20,689 bases of DNA from positions 2,932 to 23,620 of the forward strand of contig CALMVM010000353.1 of NCBI GenBank assembly GCA_937873255.1, given 5' to 3'. Source of the stretch: an uncultured Verrucomicrobiota bacterium (lineage in GTDB: Bacteria; Verrucomicrobiota; Verrucomicrobiia; Chthoniobacterales; SZAS-18). Of the stretch, positions 1 to 9,651 are shown in pieces (position 1 is the first letter of the stretch; each line of letters starts with the position of its first letter). A program made the translations under genes and the position numbers. Under the pieces are notes generated by a model. That model was given only the letters and a program-made list of their open reading frames with translations. It did no database searches and was not told the DNA's origin.

Positions 1-130
1 CGCCGAACTGCGTGAAGCGCGCGCCGAGCTGCCAGTCGGCGGAATGGACGAAACGGAGAACTGGAGGAACTGCATAGCGGATTTTGCGGCGGATGTCATG
101 CGTCTTGTCGCAAGCCGATGCAAACCCCAC
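1..130 (-). CDS. SbcD-like metallophosphoesterase (DNA repair exonuclease), N-terminal fragment
   Basis: Only about 43 codons are inside the window, and the gene continues past the left edge. The minus-strand reading contains RFVHSADWQLGARFTQFG. This matches the start of SbcD/YhaO-type calcineurin-like nucleases, where the Asp and His of the 'H-(T/S)-(A/S)-D-W' block bind the catalytic metal. Family members trim DNA ends, usually with an SbcC-type ATPase. The start is uncertain. GTG at 130 is the only good in-frame candidate seen, and the usual family start would lie close to the RFVHSADW block. The gene begins 47 bp after the glgX C-terminal fragment on the same strand, so it may be co-transcribed. 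The call rests on one short motif. Confidence 0.5.
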   Translation of the reverse strand, partial: MGFASACDKTHDIRRKIRYAVPPVLRFVHSADWQLGARFTQFG

Positions 131-176
131 GCGCGAGGGCGGCTCCCCGAACCACCCCCGCGCCAAAAATTCGCTT

Positions 177-649
177 CTACGACTTCGCGGGCGTTGCCGG
201 CTTCGCTGGCTCCACCGCAGCCGGTTTTTCCTTCGGCGTATCCGCCGGCTTCTTCTTCAGCGCGGACAAGGGCGGCTTGTTGCTCTTGCGCCAGCTCGCC
301 GAACGCGCCTCGCCCTGCGCGTCGGTCGCCAGTTGCAAGAGACTCAGCGACCGCGCGCCGAGATCGTATTCGTCCGCAGCGGCGAACTGCTTCGCGTCCG
401 CGACGAAACCCGCCTCGTCCGTCGTGTCGATCACCGTCTCCCAACGCACCTTCTCGCTGCCCGGAAGCGTGAAGCTGATCGCCTCGTGGTGGGCATTCAG
501 TAGCATCAGATAGGTGCGGTCGAGGATCGGCTCGTTCTTGAACGACCGCACGTCAATGGCGTCGCCACTGAGCAGCATGCCGAGGCATTTCGCATGCGCG
601 GTGTTCCATTCCTCGTCGGTCATTTCCTCCCCGTTCGGATCGAACCACA

Positions 650-650
<1 letters not shown>
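177..650 (-). pseudogene. glgX: GlgX C-terminal fragment (frameshifted part of glycogen debranching gene)
   Basis: This reading frame continues the GlgX sequence broken at about 659-661. Just upstream of the ATG it reads E-D-V, then MWFDPNGEEMTDEEWN, which is the block that normally follows the FFQGR-IRG motif of GlgX. About 157 residues follow: the C-terminal beta-sandwich (for example LMLLNAHHEAISFTLPG) and a low-complexity Lys/Pro/Ala tail. The ATG at 650 overlaps the upstream TGA as TGATG, so coupled re-initiation is possible. The fragment carries no catalytic residues. It is either one half of a recently broken gene, a piece translated as a separate subunit, or the result of a one-base sequencing error. 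Confidence 0.75.
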
Positions 651-2455
<1,805 letters not shown>

Positions 2456-2733
2456 ACGATGAAACGATCTTTTTAAAACCCGTCGTGGCATGGAGCCGCG
2501 CCGGTCTCTACAAATCGTTGCACAACGAAAAACGGGCGGGTCTTTTCGCAAAGAAAAGTGGGCGTGTCGTCTTTGTATCGGGGTCCCGCATACCTGTCCG
2601 CCGGAAGGACGATATTTCTCCAGCTGACGAGACTCGAAATGACGGGTCGAATCCGGGTGAATCCGGCGAGCCATCCCTGGTGTTTCACGCCGGTTGGGCA
2701 ATCGCGTGGGCTGTCTGCCACCTCCCCCTCATT
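2456..2733. other. Divergent intergenic region between glgX and the cyclic-nucleotide-binding gene
   Basis: These 278 bp separate the divergent starts of glgX and the truncated cNMP-binding gene. The frames are open on both strands, but neither translation resembles a known family and the flanking genes start cleanly without them. Promoters for both genes should lie here. I could not pick convincing -35/-10 pairs. The stretch next to glgX (2468-2480) is AT-rich. Confidence 0.4.
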
Positions 2734-3060
2734 ATGAACAACTTCGCACCGCTGGAAGACCCGCAATCCGTCGTCTCGCTCCTCTCCGAAATCTCCATTT
2801 TCGGCGGCCTGACCGACCAGCAGCGACAGGACGTTCTGCGTCGGGTGGAGACCGGCTCGTTCAAGCGAGGAGCCAGTATTTTCCAGGCCGGCGACGAACC
2901 CGCTTACATCTGCGCGCCCACTCGCACTGCCCGCGGACTGTATGGCAAACAGCGGGAAAGTTTTTGCCAACCGCGTACATCGGGACGGATCGGCAATGAA
3001 TTTGTCCTGCCGCGTTCCGACCACGTCCGGTCCTCGGTTACAGTAGCCTCACGGGGATGA
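2734..3060 (+). CDS. Truncated cyclic-nucleotide-binding (Crp-type) domain protein
   Basis: The product is about 108 residues. Residues 1-50 read MNNFAPLEDPQSVVSLLSEI, then SIFGGLTDQQRQDVLRRVE and IFQAGDEPAYI. This is the beginning of a cNMP-binding beta-roll: 'LS.I.IF.GL...' helix, then 'G..IF..GD....I'. In intact proteins the sequence then runs on through a GxxFGE-type phosphate-binding cassette. Here, after AYIC, the homology stops and the tail (APTRTARGLYGKQRESF...) looks unrelated, so the nucleotide-binding cassette is missing. There is no DNA-binding domain. The ATG at 2734 is preceded by a pyrimidine-rich stretch with no ribosome site. It is probably a remnant after a deletion and may not be functional. 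It lies 43 bp upstream of the SNF2 gene. Confidence 0.5.
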   Translation: MNNFAPLEDPQSVVSLLSEISIFGGLTDQQRQDVLRRVETGSFKRGASIFQAGDEPAYICAPTRTARGLYGKQRESFCQPRTSGRIGNEFVLPRSDHVRSSVTVASRG

Positions 3061-3103
3061 AACGCTGGACGGCCCGGAAGCCGTGACACATCTTGCTCTC
3101 GCC

Positions 3104-5878
3104 ATGCCCCGCAAAAAGCCGTCTGCCAACGGCAAAATCACGATCCCGCCCGCCCACGATTGGCGCACCACCGACGCGGACGAAATCAACCGCCGCCGGT
3201 TGCGCGCGCAGACTGAACGCTTCATCATCCGCAACACCGACGCCCGGGAACCGGTGTTCTCGCGCTTCGGCGTCGAGAGCGCCACGGGCATGACGTACTC
3301 CGTAGAAATCCGCGACGTGGCCGGGCGGCGGTTTGCCTGTGAATGCGTGGATTTTTCCGCGAACGGCCTCGGTACCTGCAAGCACGTGGAGGCCGTCCTG
3401 CTGCATCTGCGCGCACGGCTCAAGGGCCGGTTCAAGGAGTCGGTCGAGCGTGGGCCGGGGCACGCTTACGTCGTGCCGGACCCGGCGCGCGACACCCTCA
3501 GGCTAGAAGGAGATGATGGGAAGCCGCCCCGTGCCCTGCGACGGTGGTTTGACGCCGATGGCTTGCTCGGGCCTGACCACTCCCCGCAAGATTTGCTGGA
3601 GCATTGGCAGTCTGGCGTAACCTCTGCCCTGCGAGTGTCACAGTCGGTCGAGCCGTTTCTGCAAGCGCGCCAGCGCACAGCAGAGCGCCTCTCCCTGCGG
3701 CGCGAGTACGAGCAAAAAGTTCACGGCGGCGAATGGCCCGCCAGCGAAACGCTCGCGCCGCTCTTTCCCTACCAGCGCGAGGGGATGCTCCATCTCGCCT
3801 TCACCGAACGCGCCTTGCTCGCCGACGAAATGGGTCTGGGCAAGACCATTCAGGCCATCGCCGCCTGCGCGTTGCTGCACCGGCTCGGCAAGGCGCGGCG
3901 CGTGCTCGTCGTCACGCCCGCCTCGCTCAAAAGCGAGTGGGAGGAGCAGATCCAGCGGTTCACCACGCTGCCCTACCAACTCGTCTACGGCAAGCGCCAC
4001 GCCCGGCTCGGCTGCTACCGCGAGGACGCGCCGTTCTTCACGGTGGCCAACTTCGAGCAGATGGTGCGCGACTCGCTGGATGTCAACGCTCGCCTGCGGC
4101 CCGACGTGGTGGTGCTCGACGAGGCGCAGCGCATCAAGAACTGGAATACAAAAACGAGTCAGGCCATCAAGCGGCTGCAAAGCCGCTACGCCTTCGTGCT
4201 CACGGGCACGCCCATCGAAAATCGCATCGACGAGCTGCACTCGTTGATGAACTTCCTCGATCCCACGGTGCTCGGCACGTTGTTCCGCTTCAACCGCGAT
4301 TTCTACGAATTCGACGAGCGCGGCAAGCCCGCCGGTTATCGTCAACTCGACGTGCTCCACACGCGCATCCGGCCCTACCTGTTGCGCCGCCGCAAGGCCG
4401 ACGTGGAAACCGAACTGCCTGCGCGTACCGACCGCAACCACCTCGTCCCGCTCGGTCCCCGGCAGCGCGACACCTACGCCGAGCACGAGCAGCAGGTTTC
4501 CCGGCTGGTCCACACCGCCAAACGCCGTCCGCTTACCCAACAGGAGCAGGACAAACTCCTGCGCGAACTGGCAATGATGCGCATGATCTGCGACACCAAC
4601 TTCATCCTCGGCCCGGAGGACCGCTCCTGCCCGAAGCTGGCCGAACTCCGCACTGTCCTGGAGGAATGCCGCGACAACCCGGAGGTGAAAGTGCTGGTCT
4701 TTTCCGAGTGGGAAAAGATGCTCGTGCTGGCACGCGAGGTCTGCGAGGGGCTGGGCCTCGGCAGCGCGTGGCACACCGGCAGCGTGCCGCAGCAGCGCCG
4801 GCGCGGAGAGATCAACCGCTTCAAGACCGACCCCGCCTGCCGCGTCTTCCTGAGCACCGACGCGGGTGCCACTGGCTTGAACCTGCAAAGCGCGAGCATC
4901 GTCATCAATTGCGACCTGCCGTGGAACCCCGCCAAGCTGGAGCAGCGCATCGCCCGCGCATGGCGCAAGTACCAGACGCGCGCCGTCACCGTGGTCAATC
5001 TCATCAGCGAAAACACCATCGAGCACCGGATGCTCGCGACGCTGGCCGACAAACGGGCGTTGGCGGGTGGCGTGCTCGACCGCGAGGGCGACCTGACGGA
5101 ACTCAAGCTGCGTGGCGGACGGCAGGCGATGCTGGAGCGGCTGGAGCAAATTCTCTCGCCCGCCGCGCCGACTCCGGTGCCACCACCGTCCGCTGCCGCG
5201 AAACGGGTCTTGCCGGTGGATCGTCCGCACGGGTTCGCGGAGGAAGCGGCGGGCCTGATCAACGGCGCGCTGGTGCGTTGCGAGGAAACCTACCCTTTGG
5301 AAGGCGCGCACACGGTGCTCGTGGTCGTCGTGGAAAAAGAGGCGGCGCAATGGCGCGAACGTCTCGCCCCGCTGCACGGCGAGTATTTCGGCCACGCCGA
5401 TCCGCTCGCGCCCGTGCTTCTGGAGGTGGTGGACCGGGAGACGCACGACGCCATCGAACGCCTCGTCGCCGCCGGGTTGCTCGCGCCGACTTCGCGGGGC
5501 ATCCGCCCGCTTTTCCCCGCGCCGAGCGCACCGATCGGTTTGCCGCCTTTGACCGACGCCGAGAAGGTCCGGCTGGCGGTCTTGCGCGAACAAACGGTGC
5601 GCAAGTTGCGGGCTGCCACGCTGCTCGGTGAGGCCGGACTCACCGAGGAAGCCCGCCCGCCGCTGCTCGACGCCGTTCATCTGTTTGCTCGCGCTCTGGC
5701 GATGGAGCAACATCTGCCGGAGCCAGCCGACCTCGACGCCGCGCTTCTGCCACCGCTCGCACCGTTCTTCAGGGAAGACTTATCAGCCCTGCGAGCTTTC
5801 ATCGCCGGGGCGGATGGCGGCTGGCAAGCTGCCGTCGGAGCGCTCTCGCGCAGGATGGAAAACATTCCGTCGGCTTGA
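3104..5878 (+). CDS. SWIM zinc-finger SNF2-family DNA helicase/ATPase
   Basis: The product is about 924 residues, and the gene is complete. A SWIM zinc finger is at C79-x-C81-x10-C92-x-H94. The SNF2 helicase core follows: Walker A in LADEMGLGKTIQA (about 239-250), Walker B as DEAQ at 339-342, motif III in LTGTPIENR, and motifs V/VI in STDAGATGLNLQSA and QRIARAWRKYQ (about 585-624). Family members are ATP-driven duplex-DNA translocases that remodel protein-DNA complexes; many bacterial members are tied to repair or RNA polymerase recycling. The roughly 230 C-terminal residues, rich in Ala, Pro and Leu, have no domain I recognise. The ATG at 3104 (MPRKK) was preferred to the in-frame GTG at 3083; neither has a strong ribosome site. 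The gene converges with nirA and is not linked functionally to the nitrate genes. Confidence 0.9.
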   Translation: MPRKKPSANGKITIPPAHDWRTTDADEINRRRLRAQTERFIIRNTDAREPVFSRFGVESATGMTYSVEIRDVAGRRFACECVDFSANGLGTCKHVEAVLLHLRARLKGRFKESVERGPGHAYVVPDPARDTLRLEGDDGKPPRALRRWFDADGLLGPDHSPQDLLEHWQSGVTSALRVSQSVEPFLQARQRTAERLSLRREYEQKVHGGEWPASETLAPLFPYQREGMLHLAFTERALLADEMGLGKTIQAIAACALLHRLGKARRVLVVTPASLKSEWEEQIQRFTTLPYQLVYGKRHARLGCYREDAPFFTVANFEQMVRDSLDVNARLRPDVVVLDEAQRIKNWNTKTSQAIKRLQSRYAFVLTGTPIENRIDELHSLMNFLDPTVLGTLFRFNRDFYEFDERGKPAGYRQLDVLHTRIRPYLLRRRKADVETELPARTDRNHLVPLGPRQRDTYAEHEQQVSRLVHTAKRRPLTQQEQDKLLRELAMMRMICDTNFILGPEDRSCPKLAELRTVLEECRDNPEVKVLVFSEWEKMLVLAREVCEGLGLGSAWHTGSVPQQRRRGEINRFKTDPACRVFLSTDAGATGLNLQSASIVINCDLPWNPAKLEQRIARAWRKYQTRAVTVVNLISENTIEHRMLATLADKRALAGGVLDREGDLTELKLRGGRQAMLERLEQILSPAAPTPVPPPSAAAKRVLPVDRPHGFAEEAAGLINGALVRCEETYPLEGAHTVLVVVVEKEAAQWRERLAPLHGEYFGHADPLAPVLLEVVDRETHDAIERLVAAGLLAPTSRGIRPLFPAPSAPIGLPPLTDAEKVRLAVLREQTVRKLRAATLLGEAGLTEEARPPLLDAVHLFARALAMEQHLPEPADLDAALLPPLAPFFREDLSALRAFIAGADGGWQAAVGALSRRMENIPSA

Positions 5879-5882
5879 ACGA

Positions 5883-5898
5883 ATGAACAGCTATTCAT
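5883..5898. repeat. Quasi-palindrome between convergent helicase and nirA stops
   Basis: ATGAACAGCTATTCAT has arms ATGAA/TTCAT around an AGCT centre with one mismatched pair. It lies in the 12-bp gap between the two convergent stop codons and overlaps the end of nirA. It could fold in either transcript and act as a weak bidirectional 3' end. No T-run follows on either strand, so this is not a classical intrinsic terminator. Confidence 0.3.
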
Positions 5899-7708
5899 CG
5901 TTGCTGAAAATGCCTTGCAGCGCGCTCATGTCGTGGCGGCGCGTGAACGCCTGGAAGTTTTCGCCTTTCTCCCGGTGGCGCAGGTAACCGCGCAGCATCT
6001 TTTCGACCGTCGGCTTGAGGCTCTCGAACGACACGCTGCGGAAGAGCTCTCGCGCAACGCCTTGATCCTGTCCGAAACCGCCGCCGACATAGACGTGGTA
6101 GCCTTCGCGCTTGTCGGGACCGACTTTGGTGCCCAGCAAGCCGATGTCGCCCATGTAGTGTTGCGCACACGAATTGGGACAGCCAGTAAGATGGATGTTG
6201 ATGGGCAGGTCCAAAGCGCAGCGTTTTTCCAGGTAGCGCGCCAGTTCGACGGCGTGCTCCTTGGTGTGGGCCGCCGCCCATTTGCAGCCCGAAGCCCCGG
6301 TACATGCGACCAGGCCGCCGCTGATGCTGCTGGCTTCATGGTGAAGCCCCATGCGGACGAGGTTGCGCTTGAGCGTTTCCACGAAGCCGTCCGGCACGTT
6401 GGGGATGATGAGGTTTTGCCAGACGGTCAGGCGAATCTCGCCTGTGCCGTAGTTGCGCGAAAGCTCCGCCAGTCTTCGCATCTGCTTCGCGCTGATGCGT
6501 CCGACCGGGATCACCACGCCCACATAATTGAGTCCACGCTGTTTCTGGCGGTACACGCCGATGTGGCCGTGCGGGATGGCGCGGGGACGCGGCTCGCATT
6601 GATCCAGCGGCAGACGCGCCAGTTTGAAGTCGAGCTTCGCCTCGGCCAGGGCCAGGAAGCCATCGTAGCCCAGGCGGTCCACGACGTATTTCAGCCGCGC
6701 CTTCTTGCGGTTGGTACGGTCGCCGGTTTCGTTGAAGGCGCGCAGGATCGCCGCGCCGAGCGCGACCGTTTGCTCCGGGCGCACGAGCACGCCCACATCC
6801 TTGGCGAACTGCTGGTGGCCGGTGATGCCGCAGAGTTCCAGCCGGAAATACACGCCCGGCTCCACGCCCGCCGTTTTTGCCGCCGCCTCGCCGACCTCGA
6901 CCGCGATGAAACCCACGTCGTTCGTGTCCGCCGCCGTGTCGATGGCCCCGCCGCCGTCGAAGGAAATGTTGAACTTGCGCGGCAGACCGTACAGGTCGCG
7001 GTTGTTGAGGATGTAATGGTGCATCGCCTTGGCGAGCGCGCGGGTATCGATGAGTTCGTCGCGGTCAATGCCCGCCGTCGGGGTGGCGGTGATGTTGCGC
7101 ACGTTGTCCACGCCGGAGCCCTTGGCGGTCAGGCCAAGTTCCTGCAAGCGCAGGAGCACCTTGACCATGTTGCGCGGAGCGATCTGGCGGATTTGCAGGT
7201 TGGCGCGGGTGGTGCAATCCAGGTAGCCGCCGCCCCAATCCTGGGCCACGTCGGCGAGGCCGTCCATCTGCGTGGCGGTCAGTTCCCCGGCGGGGATGCG
7301 CATTCGCAGCATGAGCGATTCCTGCGCGGGTCCGACGTAGAACATGCCGTGGTAGCGGAAATAAAACGTATTCTGTTCGTCGGGCAGTTGATCCCTTTCG
7401 GCGTGAGCGATGAGGCGGTCCCAGAGGTCGAGGCCGTTTTGCTCCAGCTTCCAGAGTTCGGGTTTGGAAAGCTCGGAAACGGGCGTGCCGTAGACGTTCG
7501 GTTCCGCCGGTTCGGTGGACGCAGCGGCGTTGGGTAACCCGCTGGAGGGTTTGCTGGTGATGGTCCCGGCGGCGGTGTGGCCGACGAAGGGCACGAAGCC
7601 CGCCTGCATGACCCCGGCCATGAAACCGGCGAGGTACTCCTTTTGACCGACAGTGAAGGGTCCGGGCGGGGGGAGGAGCGAACTGTTGGGTGGAGGTACG
7701 GTGCTCAT
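5891..7708 (-). CDS. nirA: Ferredoxin-type siroheme nitrite reductase NirA
   Basis: NirA reduces nitrite to ammonium with six electrons at a siroheme/[4Fe-4S] centre in the cytoplasm. The 605-residue product has the two ferredoxin-like half domains of the nitrite/sulfite reductase family (about 113-180 and 391-455). It has the siroheme-site arginine block TTRANLQIR (R168, R174) and NVRN (R204). The cluster ligands are C469-x5-C475 and C510-x3-C514 in ACTGASGCK and TGCPNSCAQ. A sulfite reductase is the main alternative, but the nitrate genes upstream favour nitrite. Residues 1-110 are an extra N-terminal stretch with the motif PFTVGQKEYLAGFMAG (17-32), which also occurs in the flavoprotein encoded just upstream. 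The gene is last in the narK operon, 18 bp after the flavoprotein gene. Confidence 0.93.
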   Translation of the reverse strand: MSTVPPPNSSLLPPPGPFTVGQKEYLAGFMAGVMQAGFVPFVGHTAAGTITSKPSSGLPNAAASTEPAEPNVYGTPVSELSKPELWKLEQNGLDLWDRLIAHAERDQLPDEQNTFYFRYHGMFYVGPAQESLMLRMRIPAGELTATQMDGLADVAQDWGGGYLDCTTRANLQIRQIAPRNMVKVLLRLQELGLTAKGSGVDNVRNITATPTAGIDRDELIDTRALAKAMHHYILNNRDLYGLPRKFNISFDGGGAIDTAADTNDVGFIAVEVGEAAAKTAGVEPGVYFRLELCGITGHQQFAKDVGVLVRPEQTVALGAAILRAFNETGDRTNRKKARLKYVVDRLGYDGFLALAEAKLDFKLARLPLDQCEPRPRAIPHGHIGVYRQKQRGLNYVGVVIPVGRISAKQMRRLAELSRNYGTGEIRLTVWQNLIIPNVPDGFVETLKRNLVRMGLHHEASSISGGLVACTGASGCKWAAAHTKEHAVELARYLEKRCALDLPINIHLTGCPNSCAQHYMGDIGLLGTKVGPDKREGYHVYVGGGFGQDQGVARELFRSVSFESLKPTVEKMLRGYLRHREKGENFQAFTRRHDMSALQGIFSNDE

Positions 7709-7726
7709 GGCCGAAACGATTGGAGA

Positions 7727-9640
7727 TCAGTAAACATCGCGCTGGTAGCGTTTGCTTTTCTTCATGGCGGCCACGTATTCCTTGGCCCCGTCATCGGTGC
7801 GGCCACCGGCCTCGCGGATGATGGCGTGCAAGGTGTCGTCCACGTCCTTGGCCATGCGCTTGGCGTCGCCGCAGACGTAGAAATGCGCGCCGTCTTCCAG
7901 CCAACGCCACATCTCGGCGGCGTTCTGCTGCATGCGGGTCTGGACGTAGATCTTTTCGGTCTGATCGCGCGAAAAGGCGAGGTCCAGCTTCGTCAGGCAG
8001 CCGCTACTTTGCAGGGCGGCAAGTTCCTCCTGATAGAAGTAGTCGGTGGCCGATTTCTGCGCGCCGAAGTACAGCCAGTTGCCGCCCTTGGCTCCGGTGG
8101 CCTGCCGCTCCTGCAAGAACGCGCGGAACGGCGCGATGCCCGTACCCGGACCGACCATGATGACGGGCCGCTCCAGGTTTTCCGGCAGACGGAAGTGCTT
8201 GGCCTGCTGGATGAAGACCGGCAGCTTCGTGGACTCCGTTGCGCGGTCGGCGAGGAACGTGCTGCTGACGCCGTGGCGCTTTCGACCGTGCGCGTCGTAG
8301 CGCAGGGTATCCACGGTGAGGTGGACCTGCTCCGGGTGCGCTTTGAGGCTCGAAGCGATGGAATACAGCCGAGGCTGGAGCTTGCGCAGCAGCTTGACGA
8401 ATTCGTCCGGCGTCCATCCGAGCTTGGAAGAGTCCAGCAGGAAATCGATGATCTCGCGTCCGTACAGATATTGGTCGAGTTCGGTGCGGATGTTGGGGTC
8501 GAGCAGGTCCCGCAGAAAGGTGTTGGCGGCGTCGCGTTGGGAAACGGCGGCGAGAAATTCCTTGTGCGGAGCACGGATTTGGTAGTCGTGGATCAACGCC
8601 TGACGGATGGATTTCTTTGTGCCGTCGTGGCTGGTGACTTCCTCCTCACCTGCGAAGCCGAGCGCATCCAGGATTTCCTGCGCCAGTTCGGGCGAGTTGG
8701 CGGGCAGGAGACCCAAGGCGTCGCCGACCTCATAGGTCAGGCCGGAATCCTTGAGACATATCTCGTAGTGGCGCGTGTCCTTGTCCGAGCCGTCCAGCGT
8801 CAACTTGCGGCTGACGAGCAGCCGGGCCGGGAATGGGTTGGTGCGTGAGTAAACGGTGACGGGGGCCGCCGCCGCGACGGATGCACCGTTCGTGGTGGGT
8901 ACCTGCTGGCTGCGCACGGGCAGACCGGCTTTGACGAGATCGTCCGCGCCGGGGTCCATGTGCTTGGCCTCGTCGTGGTGGCCGATGGAGGTGGCAGGCG
9001 TTTCTTTTTTGTCGTCCGCCGCAGCGGGTTGTTGCAAGATAGGCAGCACGGCTTCCAGCCACGTCTTGGCGGGGGCATCGTAATCGGTGTCGCAATCCTG
9101 GCGGGCCAGCACACGCTTCGCGCCTAAAGATGAGAGCCGTTCATCGAGCTTGCGTCCGCAGCCGCAGAAGTCCTCGTAGTTGCGGTCGCCTAGCGCGAGC
9201 ACGGAATAGCGCAGATTTTCCAAACGCGGGAAGCTGTCCGCCGCGAGCTTGTCCATGAACCCGGCGGCGTTGTCGGGCGGGTCACCCTCGCCCCAGGTGC
9301 TCGTGACGACGAGCAGGTTGGATTCCTTGGGCAGTTCGGCTGCGTCGAACTTTGCCATGTCGAGGAGCCGGGGCATCAGCTTGCCCGCCTTTTCCGCCGC
9401 CGCCTTTACTCTCTTTGCCAAACCCTCGGCGTTGCCGGTCTGGCTGCCGAAGAGGATCAGCACGGGCGCGGGCGGGGCCGTCAATGCCGGGGCGGAGGCT
9501 TGGCCGAGCAGGGCTGCCGGGTTTGTGCTGGCGTCCGAAAACAAGCCTGCCAGAAAGCCGTTGAGCCACTGACGCTGTTCGTCGCTGAAGGGGGCGGTGT
9601 CGGGGATGAAGGGCACGCGCCGCAGAGTGTTTACGTCCAT
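7727..9640 (-). CDS. cysJ: CysJ-like diflavin reductase, likely electron donor of nitrate/nitrite reduction
   Basis: The 637-residue product has the CysJ/cytochrome P450 reductase layout. A flavodoxin (FMN) domain spans about 58-205 with FGSQTGN (64-70), TSTWGEGDPPDNA (113-125) and GDRNY (151-155). An FAD domain has RLYS (424-427) and GVSSTFL. An NADPH domain has GPGTGIAPFR (about 497-506) and CGDAKRM (600-606), and the protein ends in the aromatic residue typical of CysJ. Such proteins pass NADPH electrons through FAD and FMN to a metalloenzyme. The gene sits between nasA and nirA (gaps 11 and 18 bp), with no cysI-type gene nearby, so it probably serves NasA and/or NirA rather than sulfite reductase. 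The cysJ symbol is family-level only. Residues 17-32 (PFSDEQRQWLNGFLAG) match the CysJ N-terminal motif and also NirA. Confidence 0.88.
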   Translation of the reverse strand: MDVNTLRRVPFIPDTAPFSDEQRQWLNGFLAGLFSDASTNPAALLGQASAPALTAPPAPVLILFGSQTGNAEGLAKRVKAAAEKAGKLMPRLLDMAKFDAAELPKESNLLVVTSTWGEGDPPDNAAGFMDKLAADSFPRLENLRYSVLALGDRNYEDFCGCGRKLDERLSSLGAKRVLARQDCDTDYDAPAKTWLEAVLPILQQPAAADDKKETPATSIGHHDEAKHMDPGADDLVKAGLPVRSQQVPTTNGASVAAAAPVTVYSRTNPFPARLLVSRKLTLDGSDKDTRHYEICLKDSGLTYEVGDALGLLPANSPELAQEILDALGFAGEEEVTSHDGTKKSIRQALIHDYQIRAPHKEFLAAVSQRDAANTFLRDLLDPNIRTELDQYLYGREIIDFLLDSSKLGWTPDEFVKLLRKLQPRLYSIASSLKAHPEQVHLTVDTLRYDAHGRKRHGVSSTFLADRATESTKLPVFIQQAKHFRLPENLERPVIMVGPGTGIAPFRAFLQERQATGAKGGNWLYFGAQKSATDYFYQEELAALQSSGCLTKLDLAFSRDQTEKIYVQTRMQQNAAEMWRWLEDGAHFYVCGDAKRMAKDVDDTLHAIIREAGGRTDDGAKEYVAAMKKSKRYQRDVY

Positions 9641-9651
9641 AGATTAAGGGG

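Noticed and set aside
2456..2701. Upstream extension of glgX to 2701
   Set aside because: GlgX homology begins exactly at the ATG at 2455; the upstream residues are non-homologous.
3638..5713. Long minus-strand open frame and a plus-strand second frame inside the helicase gene
   Set aside because: Both are shadows; the helicase frame holds all SNF2 motifs and a SWIM finger.
5915..7537. 540-codon plus-strand open frame opposite nirA
   Set aside because: Shadow of nirA; no recognisable domain, and nirA has all cofactor ligands.
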